Shown in pieces: positions 1 to 5,435 of a stretch of 10,886 bases of DNA. The notes under the pieces were generated by a model. It was not told the origin of the DNA. It did no database searches and saw only the letters and a list, made by a program, of their open reading frames with translations. Position numbers and translations under genes: made by a program. Source of the stretch: an uncultured Lachnobacterium sp. (GTDB lineage Bacteria; Bacillota; Clostridia; Lachnospirales; Lachnospiraceae); contig URYB01000062.1 in NCBI GenBank assembly GCA_900552085.1, positions 1 through 10,886 on the forward strand, read 5' to 3'. Numbering within the stretch: the stretch's first letter is position 1; every line of letters starts with the position of its first letter.

Positions 1-799
1 CCCACCGGGCTGACCGAGAGAATGACACCAAGCTCCGCACCGCCATAGGCAATAAAATCCATGATCGTGATGGAATTTAACTGCATTGTCAGCACCTTCA
101 TGGTGATCTTCCGGAATTTTTCCGATTCTTTATTCATTTCCTCATTTTTAAAACCATCAGACTGGTAGATCTTAAGCGTCGTCAGTCCCTGCAGGTTTTC
201 CAGAAACGTATCGCCCAGTGCCGTGTACTGTCCCCAGTATTTTGCCAGCAGCTTTTTCGCCCAGGTCTGCACGGCAGCGATTGCCACCGGGATTAACGGT
301 ACACAGATCAAAAGCACAACTGCTGACGGCACATTGATAAAACACAGATAAATAAAAAGCGTCAGCGGCGCCAGCATCGCATAAAAAACTGCGGCAGATA
401 GGCACCAAAATAGGTTTCCAACTGATCCACGCCTTCCACCACAACCTGTACCACTTCGGACGTTTTTGTCTGTTCCTGATAACCGGCTCCCAGACGCAAA
501 AGTTTTTCATAAATCAGCCTTCGCAGCGTTTTTTTCACTTCTTTGGAAGACAGGTAGCTCATTTTCGATGCGAAAATGGCACAGCCAAAACGAACAGCCA
601 ATGCCACAACAATCGCCACAACCGTCCCCGTCAGCAGTGCGTCCGTTTCCGTGTGTGTATAAAGCGCCGCCAAAAGAGTCGTAATTACCGTCATCATCAC
701 AATATTTGCCGCCAGAGACAGCCATTGCAGGATCACATTTCCCGCAATATATTTTTTGCTCTCCGGCACAATATTGATCAGTCTTTTGTTGATCATCAT
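1..799 (-). pseudogene. ABC transporter ATP-binding/permease protein (CydD-like), 5' part, frameshifted and cut by window edge
   Basis: This is the N-terminal transmembrane part of a fused permease/ATPase ABC exporter. The first 145 residues (799 down to 362) contain hydrophobic segments at about residues 19-45 and 58-77, then a coupling-helix region and the motif 'DQLETYFGAYLPQFF'. The frame then stops. One base out of frame, from about 388 to the left edge, the same protein resumes as 'YAMLAPLTLFIYLC', two more membrane segments, and 'LGDTFLENLQGLTTLKIYQ', a stretch typical of CydD/CydC-type exporters. One extra A in the A6 run at 383-388 would restore the frame. The nucleotide-binding domain would lie beyond the left edge. 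The start at 799 (ATGATG) follows an AGGATGG-like ribosome binding site. The substrate cannot be read; CydD-like thiol export or a general multidrug-type exporter are options. It may be a true pseudogene, a reversible homopolymer variant or a sequencing error. Confidence 0.75.
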
Positions 800-838
800 A
801 TAGATTCCATCCTTTTCCTCATAAAGTTATCCGAATAT

Positions 839-866
839 TTTGTATGCTTTTACTGCACACTGCAAA
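839..866 (-). promoter_or_regulatory. possible promoter of the ABC transporter gene
   Basis: On the minus strand TTTGCA (866-861) and TACAAA (844-839) are separated by 16 bp. They lie just after the terminator of the upstream cassette and about 40 bp before the ABC transporter start. The match to -35/-10 consensus is only partial, so this is a weak call supported mainly by position. Confidence 0.25.
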
Positions 867-875
867 TTCTGCTGT

Positions 876-921
876 AAATAAAAAACGCGCGAGCAGTTAG
901 CGTTTTCTAACTGTTCGCACG
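876..921 (-). terminator. Rho-independent terminator of the cysteine-rich cassette
   Basis: On the minus strand the arms 921-907 and 900-886 form a 15-bp stem with one G-U pair and one mismatch. The loop is 6 bases, and a run of six T then ATTT follows (885-876). It lies 46 bp after the stop of the methionine synthase activation-like gene and before the ABC transporter start. It therefore separates the two transcription units. Confidence 0.9.
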
Positions 922-966
922 GTCATTTTAACGAAAATAATTTCCAATGTCAAATGGTAATATTTC

Positions 967-1608
967 TTATTTATTTACATGAAAAATCTGCATAGCACCA
1001 TAAGTGTGCGGCAATGTCGGAGCCGAAGCCTTTCTGGACGGGCAGGAAAAATTCTTGCAGTTTTCGCAGGTATTACATAATTGTTTGACATCCGCATGTA
1101 TTTCTGTATCCAGATGCAGGATGAGTGTTGCTGTCTTAAGCGGGCGAAGCATCTGCCCTTCGGTAAGCTGAATTGTATCTGGTGCAAGGTGCTCATAAAT
1201 CTGTGGAAGCAGGTCCAGGGAATAAGTATCTCCCAGAAAAGATAATTCTGTAAGATACAGACCGCTTTGTTCTTCTACCACATGTGCAAACTCTTCATAG
1301 GCTTTTGATAAGAGCATAAGACTGATGCAATCCACAATATAAGCTTCCTGAATCTGCTCGTGATTGAGATATAATTCCGACAGTTCATCCATGCCGTTGC
1401 CAAGTGTCACAAATCCATAAGCATAATGCGAAAAAGATACTTCCTTCAAATCCTGATTCAAAGAGTAATACGCATAAGATTCCATCAGTGGAAGAAGTGC
1501 CTTATAAATTGCCTGAATATTCGGCAACTCCTCCAATGGGAAATGAAATCGACTGCAAAATTCTTTCCAGTCACCGGAAGATACTCTGGGATTAAGTTCA
1601 CATTTCAT
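967..1608 (-). CDS. Vitamin B12-dependent methionine synthase activation domain-like protein with a C-terminal cysteine cluster
   Basis: This protein of about 213 residues resembles the free-standing relatives of the methionine synthase (MetH) activation domain found in anaerobic bacteria, often near corrinoid proteins. Matching stretches are 'YGFVTLGNGMDELSE', a helical middle with 'AYIVDCISLMLLSKAYEEF', and 'LTEGQMLRPLKTATLILHL', which parallels the 'LTES..M.P.KS..AI' signature of the family. At the C-terminus, Cys residues at about 178, 181, 184 and 189 form a CxxCxxCxxxxC cluster that could bind a metal or Fe-S cluster. MetH activation domains bind SAM and position it for reductive methylation of cob(II)alamin; a similar reactivation role is inferred here. 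The start at 1608 is preferred because AGGAGG (1623-1618) sits 9 bases before it. An ATG at 1617 directly abuts the AGGAGG. The gene overlaps the upstream stop by 11 bp, so translation is probably coupled. It is the last gene before the terminator. Confidence 0.65.
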   Translation of the reverse strand: MKCELNPRVSSGDWKEFCSRFHFPLEELPNIQAIYKALLPLMESYAYYSLNQDLKEVSFSHYAYGFVTLGNGMDELSELYLNHEQIQEAYIVDCISLMLLSKAYEEFAHVVEEQSGLYLTELSFLGDTYSLDLLPQIYEHLAPDTIQLTEGQMLRPLKTATLILHLDTEIHADVKQLCNTCENCKNFSCPSRKASAPTLPHTYGAMQIFHVNK

Positions 1609-1903
1609 CCGATCCATCCTCCTTATTTGAAGCTGCCATAAAATCTACAATTTCCTGAAAACGGCTTGTAATCTTATCATAATTCTTACGGTGATGTGGA
1701 AATCCGCAGTTCATACAGGATTTGACACCATTTTCTAAAAATTCACAGTTTCCACCACAGGATTTTCCAAGCGTATAGAGCGGACAATAGCAAAACAGAC
1801 AATTGAAATCCTCTTCCGGAATTCCTTTGTGACATGGAAAATATTCACATTTTTTATTTTGAAAAAATTTATAATATTCACTCATAATGCTATTGATATC
1901 CAT
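1598..1903 (-). CDS. Cysteine-rich small domain protein (probable metal binder)
   Basis: This protein of 101 residues has nine cysteines (19, 24, 35, 38, 40, 49, 53, 63, 66) within its first 70 positions. The layout 'YKFFQNKKCEYFPCH', 'FNCLFCYCPLY', 'SCGGNC' and 'SCMNCGFPHHRKNYD' matches the cysteine-rich small domain family, which I recall as PF04071, a small domain seen alone or attached to cobalamin-related enzymes. Its biochemical function is not established; the Cys and His pattern suggests a zinc or Fe-S site. The remaining C-terminal stretch is helical and acidic. The ATG directly follows the TAA of the upstream gene with no spacer, and its stop lies inside the start region of the downstream gene. 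The three are therefore almost certainly one operon. No strong ribosome binding site precedes the ATG, which fits translational coupling. A corrinoid-related role is inference from family and neighbours. Confidence 0.8.
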   Translation of the reverse strand: MDINSIMSEYYKFFQNKKCEYFPCHKGIPEEDFNCLFCYCPLYTLGKSCGGNCEFLENGVKSCMNCGFPHHRKNYDKITSRFQEIVDFMAASNKEDGSDEM

Positions 1904-2287
1904 TTATTTTAATTCGTCTTCCAGAAATAATGCTGCATCCTTTACACAGTCAATGCATTCTCTCCTGACAACCCCATCTGCAATTCCTTTGAGTTCTTTA
2001 CAGATAACGGTGCCATTTTGTTCTTTGAATCTGCTGATGATTCTTCTTGCGCTCTGCATGGTTTTCTGCGGATTTTTATTGATCATGCCCAATACATTTA
2101 CTGCTCCAATGATTGCTCCGCATGTTGCTTCCATACTGCCACCCATACCTACTGCAAATCCTTGCGTAAGATTTTTGGCAGTTTCTTCATCCAGGCCTGC
2201 CTGTTCGCAATAAGTGCATGCCACAGCCTGCGCACAGTTGTAACCACACATTTTTCTTTGAGCCGCTTCTTTTACTTTTGATTCCAT
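1904..2287 (-). CDS. C_GCAxxG_C_C family protein
   Basis: This protein of 127 residues matches the redox-type family named for its cysteine pattern. Visible features are 'CGYNCAQAV' (Cys14, Cys18), Cys24 and Cys27, the glycine-rich 'FAVGMGGSMEATCGAIIGAV' with Cys56, Cys96, and a C-terminal 'CIDCVKDAA' (Cys111, Cys114). Members are small cytoplasmic proteins, often encoded near redox enzymes or metal proteins in anaerobes. Their function is not known, but the conserved cysteines suggest metal or Fe-S binding. The start at 2287 follows an AAGGAAAG ribosome binding site about 9 bases upstream. It is the first gene of a three-gene cassette; its TAA directly abuts the ATG of the next gene. A 65-bp gap separates it from the ATPase gene, with no terminator visible. 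Read-through from the ATPase promoter is possible, as is a weak promoter in the gap (TACAAT at 2328-2323 without a clear -35). Confidence 0.88.
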   Translation of the reverse strand: MESKVKEAAQRKMCGYNCAQAVACTYCEQAGLDEETAKNLTQGFAVGMGGSMEATCGAIIGAVNVLGMINKNPQKTMQSARRIISRFKEQNGTVICKELKGIADGVVRRECIDCVKDAALFLEDELK

Positions 2288-2352
2288 CTTTTTCTTTCCT
2301 TTTCTGTCTGTATTTTGTTTTTATTGTAACTATCGTCTGCCAATTCCATATT

Positions 2353-3384
2353 CTAATAATTGGCAACCACATATTCGTCAAAGAGTGGCAACGTAAAATA
2401 CACATACCCTCTCGTCTCTCCTGATACAATGCCTTTTCTTATGAGACGCTTACGATAAGGATTAAACTCATTTGTCTCCATTCCAAGAGCTTCCCTGATT
2501 TCTTTTATTTTTCCACTTTTTATATCAGCAATTCCCTTTGCAACCATACGATCCTTCTGCGAGAGTTCTGACCAGATTTTGTCATACACAAATTCGCTCA
2601 GATACTGTTCATACTCTCCTAGAACACCATTATAATCGCCATCATTGTTCCATGTCAGATACCCTAATACCTGAAATGCAAACGGATATCCTTTCGTCAG
2701 TCCGGCCATCTGTGATGCCTGCTCCGCTGATATGCTAAAAATAGTTTTGTACTTATTGATTATTGCTACATTGTTTAATGGTTTGAGCTGGATTTTAGGT
2801 GCTCTGTACAAAAAAGTAAGGCTTTTCTCATTTTGAAGTTCCTCAATGTTTTCATACAATCCCGTTCCCAGTAAAAATACCGGCAATTCCTGTCTTACAA
2901 ATATCTGAAAAGCCCCTGCAAATACTTTCATGTACTCGCTATTTGTCATTTCATCTATCGTAACAAGCAATCTTTTACCACTCTTTTTAAGCTTTTCCAA
3001 TATTTTGATAATAGCTGTCTCAGCATCAGTAATCGGCTGTGTTCCCTCAATCGATACTCCAAATCCAAAAAATGACAGGTCGATCTTTGCTGATTTTATG
3101 AGTCCTAAACAGATCTGATCACTGTTCAATTTCGACAACATTGCAGACAACAGATCTGTTGCCGGATTAAGTTCTATAACCACCCAGTCCTCATATTTCC
3201 TTAGTTTATGCGAAATTTCTGTCATCATTACTGTTTTTCCAGAACCTCTTACTCCGGTAATTATAAACATCTGCTGGTTTATTGTATCCGCAGTAAATGT
3301 TTCTATGATCTCATTAATCTGTACCGGACGATCTACTGACTCGAGTGGACTTCTTCCAAATGTAAGTGTAAATGGATTTTGCAT
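2353..3384 (-). CDS. AAA+ ATPase with C-terminal winged-helix-like region
   Basis: This cytoplasmic ATP-binding protein of 343 residues resembles the ORC/Cdc6-like and STAND-type ATPases common in Clostridia and archaea. It has a short N-terminal 'PFTLTFGRSPLESVDR' lead-in, Walker A 'GVRGSGKT' (44-51), Walker B 'LLVTIDEM' (139-146), a sensor-like 'FLLGTGLYENI' (170-180) and 'LTKGYPFAFQVLGYL' (229-243), typical of the lid domain. Residues of about 275-335 ('RKRLIRKGIVSGETRGYVYFTLPLF') look like a winged helix that could bind DNA. Length is normal and the gene is intact. GGGAG sits 7 bases before the ATG. Its promoter and leader carry seven phased ACAGTAAA repeats, so autoregulation is a reasonable inference. 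The true role (regulator, defence component or mobile-element ATPase) cannot be decided. The gene is flanked by unrelated housekeeping-type operons and has no recognisable partner gene. Confidence 0.8.
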   Translation of the reverse strand: MQNPFTLTFGRSPLESVDRPVQINEIIETFTADTINQQMFIITGVRGSGKTVMMTEISHKLRKYEDWVVIELNPATDLLSAMLSKLNSDQICLGLIKSAKIDLSFFGFGVSIEGTQPITDAETAIIKILEKLKKSGKRLLVTIDEMTNSEYMKVFAGAFQIFVRQELPVFLLGTGLYENIEELQNEKSLTFLYRAPKIQLKPLNNVAIINKYKTIFSISAEQASQMAGLTKGYPFAFQVLGYLTWNNDGDYNGVLGEYEQYLSEFVYDKIWSELSQKDRMVAKGIADIKSGKIKEIREALGMETNEFNPYRKRLIRKGIVSGETRGYVYFTLPLFDEYVVANY

Positions 3385-3398
3385 ACCCGTCTCCCATT

Positions 3399-3484
3399 TT
3401 TACTGTTGTTTACTGTTTTCGATATGTTTTACTGTCTTTTACTATATTTTACTGTTTTAAATTTATTTTACTGTTGTTTACTGT
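3399..3484 (-). repeat. Seven phased direct repeats of ACAGTAAA in the ATPase promoter/leader
   Basis: Read on the minus strand, ACAGTAAA occurs at 3484-3477, 3474-3467, 3455-3448, 3435-3428, 3416-3409 and 3406-3399. A one-base variant, ATAGTAAA, is at 3445-3438. Centre-to-centre steps are 10, 19, 10, 10, 19 and 10 bp, close to one or two helical turns, so all copies face the same side. The outer pairs are the identical 18-mer ACAGTAAACAACAGTAAA, 68 bp apart, giving a symmetric 2-3-2 layout. This looks like an operator array or iteron-like binding region for a cooperative DNA-binding protein. Confidence 0.85.
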
Positions 3485-3493
3485 TTCTGTCAA
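3465..3493 (-). promoter_or_regulatory. Consensus-like promoter of the ATPase gene
   Basis: On the minus strand a perfect -35 TTGACA (3493-3488) and a -10 TAAAAT (3470-3465, one mismatch to TATAAT) are separated by exactly 17 bp. The spacer and -10 contain the first pair of ACAGTAAA repeats, so a protein on these repeats would block RNA polymerase. The predicted start near 3458 puts the remaining repeats in the leader, before the GGGAG ribosome binding site at 3395-3391. Confidence 0.7.
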
Positions 3494-3530
3494 GAATATG
3501 AAGTAACGAGAATTTTCATCTTTTTTCATA

Positions 3531-3587
3531 AAATAAAACCCAGAGCATATTAATGTGCCCTAATAGCATATCAATATCACGCTCTGG
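3531..3587 (-). terminator. Hairpin terminator after the SufB-like gene
   Basis: On the minus strand CCAGAGC (3587-3581) pairs with GCTCTGG (3546-3540). Additional imperfect A-T-rich pairing inside extends the stem. A T-rich run (3538-3531, TTTTATTT) follows directly. It lies 20 bp after the stop of the SufB-like gene. T residues on the other side (3589-3593) would also let it act on the plus strand, but no plus-strand gene ends here. Confidence 0.7.
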
Positions 3588-3606
3588 ATTTTTATTTACC
3601 ATTAAT

Positions 3607-4533
3607 TTAATTTAAGAAGTTCTGGATAATAACTTCCTCCGCTTCTTCCTCGGTAAGTCCAAGTGTGCGGAGCTTAAGAAGCTGCTCATCATTGATTCTT
3701 CCGATTGCTGCCTCATGGATGATTGCAGCATCAATATTTTTCGCTCTGATCTCCGGGATGGAACCAACCTCAGCCTGATCCATGATGATCGAATCACACT
3801 GGATATGAGCCTGACATTTACTGTTTCCGATTGCATTCGGATGGAATGTCTGGACTGAATTTCCTTTTCCTACGGATCTAGAAACAATCTGTGCGGAGCT
3901 GTCCTCTCCATTTAATTTCACTTCAATATTGGACTCGGCTTTCTGTTCTCCGTCTGTCATCAGGCGCTCTGTGACATAGAGCTTTGCATCTTTTTCAAGC
4001 TCTACATTAGTCTCACGGACGGTAGAATCCACGCCCTTAATCTGTGCTGTATCGAGTGTGAAAACAGAATTTTCTCCCACAAATATATTGGTTACGGGAT
4101 TGAGCACTCGCGCACCTGTTCCATTTCCTTCACCATAGTGCTTTTCCTCATAGCGGACATTCGCATTTTTGCCAACATGGAAGGTGTGGATTCCATCATG
4201 TCGGCTCTCATTGCAACCGCTGTTGTGAATTCCGCAACCTGCCACGATTCTTACATCCGCGCCATCTTCCACATAAAAGTCATTGTATACAAGATCTGTC
4301 ATGCCGGATTTACTTAATACTACCGGAATGTAAACTGCCTCTCCATTTGTTTTTCCATCAATATAAATATCAATGCCCGGCTTGTCCGTCTTTTTCTTTA
4401 TCTTGATGTGCTCACTGTCTCCGTGGCAGATTGATGTGCCGTTTTCACGCAGATTGAAAGCACCTGTCTGACTGAATTTATTATCATTTATGACGTCTAA
4501 TACGCCTTCTGTTACATTATCAAGCTTTACCAT
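3607..4533 (-). CDS. sufB: SufB/SufD-like Fe-S cluster scaffold subunit, short form
   Basis: With SufC, this protein should form the scaffold on which Fe-S clusters are built in the cytoplasm. At 308 residues it is much shorter than E. coli SufB (about 495). It matches the short SufB/D homologues of two-gene systems (SmsB in the SUF-like minimal system). A central motif 'AGCGIHNSGCNESRHDGIH' (98-116; Cys100, Cys107, His112, His116) precedes 'YEEKHYGEGNG', then beta-helix repeats. The C-terminal core has 'CQAHIQCDSIIMD' (Cys240, Cys246), 'GSIPEIRAKN' and 'HEAAIGRINDEQL' (273-285). The 'HEA' resembles SufB rather than SufD. The cysteine that SufB carries just before its 'GAHTVP' segment is replaced (residues 254-257, AEVG), so the cluster ligands probably differ. 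The ATG at 4533 lies one base after the SufC stop, with GGAGGG inside the end of sufC, so synthesis is coupled. No SufS, SufU or SufE is in the window. Confidence 0.85.
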   Translation of the reverse strand: MVKLDNVTEGVLDVINDNKFSQTGAFNLRENGTSICHGDSEHIKIKKKTDKPGIDIYIDGKTNGEAVYIPVVLSKSGMTDLVYNDFYVEDGADVRIVAGCGIHNSGCNESRHDGIHTFHVGKNANVRYEEKHYGEGNGTGARVLNPVTNIFVGENSVFTLDTAQIKGVDSTVRETNVELEKDAKLYVTERLMTDGEQKAESNIEVKLNGEDSSAQIVSRSVGKGNSVQTFHPNAIGNSKCQAHIQCDSIIMDQAEVGSIPEIRAKNIDAAIIHEAAIGRINDEQLLKLRTLGLTEEEAEEVIIQNFLN

Positions 4534-4534
4534 C

Positions 4535-5269
4535 TTAGGATCTTCCCTCCAGTCTCTCTACACATTTGTGGCATTTCTGCACACCATTAAGGTAAGGCAG
4601 AACCTCATCTTTTGTGCCGATTTTCTTGATTTCTCCATCATCAATAATCATGATACGGTCTGCCATGTTGATGATCTTTTCCTGATGCGAGATTACGATA
4701 AGACTCTGCTTTTTCTCGGTGTGAATCTCCTCAAATTTCTGGATCAACATAGAAAAGCTCCACAGATCAATTCCTGCCTCCGGCTCGTCAAAGATACAAA
4801 GCGAATGTTCTTTTGCAAGCACAGATGCAATCTCAATCCGCTTCATCTCTCCGCCGGAAAGAGTTCCATCGATCTGACGGTAAATGTAATCCTTTGCACA
4901 AAGACCTACTGCAGTCAGAAGATCACAACATTGCTTGTCCGAAAGCTCGTCCTTTGCCGCAAGCTTGAGCAGCTTCATGACGGTCATTCCTTTAAATCTC
5001 GGTGGCTGCTGAAATGCATAACCGATTCCTGCATTTGCTCTATGATTGATATCAAAATCTGTGATATCTTCTCCATCAAGTATAATCTTTCCACTGTCCG
5101 GTGTCTGGATTCCTATCAGTGTTTTGGCAAGCGTTGATTTTCCGCCTCCGTTCGGTCCGGTGATCACGAGCATCTCCCCGTCATCTACCTGAAATGATAT
5201 ATCTTTCAGAAGACACTTTTTACCGCCTTCATCATCTACATTAAGAGTTAAATTTTCCGCTTTAAGCAC
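4535..5269 (-). CDS. sufC: SufC-type Fe-S assembly ATPase
   Basis: This is the cytoplasmic ABC-type ATPase that powers the SufB-like scaffold. In the 244-residue product starting at 5269, Walker A 'GPNGGGKST' is at 38-46, the Q-loop 'FQQPP' at 86-90, the signature 'LSGGEMKR' at 137-144, Walker B 'LCIFDEPEAGID' at 157-168 and the H-loop His at 195. It has no membrane segment. The C-terminus carries 'CHKC' (Cys233, Cys236), not expected in E. coli SufC, which may bind metal or belong to the minimal-system subfamily. The GTG at 5269 is preferred because GAGGTG (5281-5276) lies 6 bases upstream. The upstream in-frame ATG at 5305 is part of the -10 hexamer TATAAT and would not be transcribed. A palindrome overlaps the promoter, so the pair is probably repressible. 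The SufB-like gene begins one base after the stop. Confidence 0.92.
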   Translation of the reverse strand: MLKAENLTLNVDDEGGKKCLLKDISFQVDDGEMLVITGPNGGGKSTLAKTLIGIQTPDSGKIILDGEDITDFDINHRANAGIGYAFQQPPRFKGMTVMKLLKLAAKDELSDKQCCDLLTAVGLCAKDYIYRQIDGTLSGGEMKRIEIASVLAKEHSLCIFDEPEAGIDLWSFSMLIQKFEEIHTEKKQSLIVISHQEKIINMADRIMIIDDGEIKKIGTKDEVLPYLNGVQKCHKCVERLEGRS

Positions 5270-5275
5270 GATTTT

Positions 5276-5281
5276 CACCTC
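5276..5281 (-). promoter_or_regulatory. Ribosome binding site that decides the sufC start
   Basis: GAGGTG on the minus strand sits 6 bases before the GTG at 5269. No ribosome binding site precedes the upstream ATG at 5305. This supports a 244-residue SufC beginning (M)LKAENLTL, which matches where SufC proteins normally begin. Confidence 0.75.
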
Positions 5282-5303
5282 ATTTTTTCTATTTTCTTTG
5301 CCC

Positions 5304-5312
5304 ATTATAGCA
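5304..5312 (-). promoter_or_regulatory. Extended -10 promoter of the suf pair
   Basis: The minus strand reads TGCTATAAT (5312-5304), a perfect extended -10 element. No good -35 lies at the expected place (around 5327-5332), which is common for extended -10 promoters. Transcription would start near 5297, giving a leader of about 28 bases before the GTG at 5269. Confidence 0.7.
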
Positions 5313-5316
5313 CAAC

Positions 5317-5330
5317 TGTAAACGTTTACA
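5317..5330 (-). promoter_or_regulatory. Perfect 14-bp palindromic operator upstream of sufC
   Basis: TGTAAACGTTTACA is its own reverse complement and occupies the spacer and -35 side of the suf promoter, so a bound protein should repress. The form, a CG-centred palindrome TGTAAACG/CGTTTACA, fits LacI/CcpA-family operators and matches the Bacillus cre core TGNAANCGNWNNCA. Which regulator binds is not shown by the sequence. Confidence 0.65.
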
Positions 5331-5336
5331 TAGCAT

Positions 5337-5380
5337 AAAAGCCCTGGTATTCACTAAAATACATAGTGTCCCGGACTTTT
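5337..5380 (-). terminator. Probable terminator after the NifX-like gene
   Basis: On the minus strand AAAAGTCC (5380-5373) pairs with GGGCTTTT (5344-5337) including one G-U pair. An inner CACTA/TAGTG stem (5368-5364 with 5356-5352) closes the loop. The T run is short (CTTTTAT), so termination may be partial. It lies between the NifX-like stop and the suf promoter. Confidence 0.55.
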
Positions 5381-5435
5381 GCAGAAACTTTATTTTGCAA
5401 TATATAATGGCATTTTATTATTTGGAATTATACGA

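Noticed and set aside
3399..3484. Possible CRISPR array
   Set aside because: Repeat units are 8 bp with gaps of only 2-11 bp, far shorter than CRISPR repeats and spacers, and no cas gene is present.
3540..3587. Small RNA gene or riboswitch between the SufB-like gene and the ATPase
   Set aside because: The only clear structure is a stem followed by a T run right after the SufB-like stop, which a terminator explains.
4490..5137. Plus-strand open frame of 215 codons opposite sufC
   Set aside because: It lies antisense to a clear sufC with all ABC motifs, shows no recognisable domain, and has low-complexity shadow composition. The same applies to the other plus-strand frames, including 8303-8803 and 9551-9910.
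5270..5305. N-terminal extension of SufC starting at the ATG at 5305
   Set aside because: That ATG lies in the -10 TATAATGG and has no ribosome binding site, while GTG at 5269 has GAGGTG at 6 bases and starts the protein where the family normally begins.
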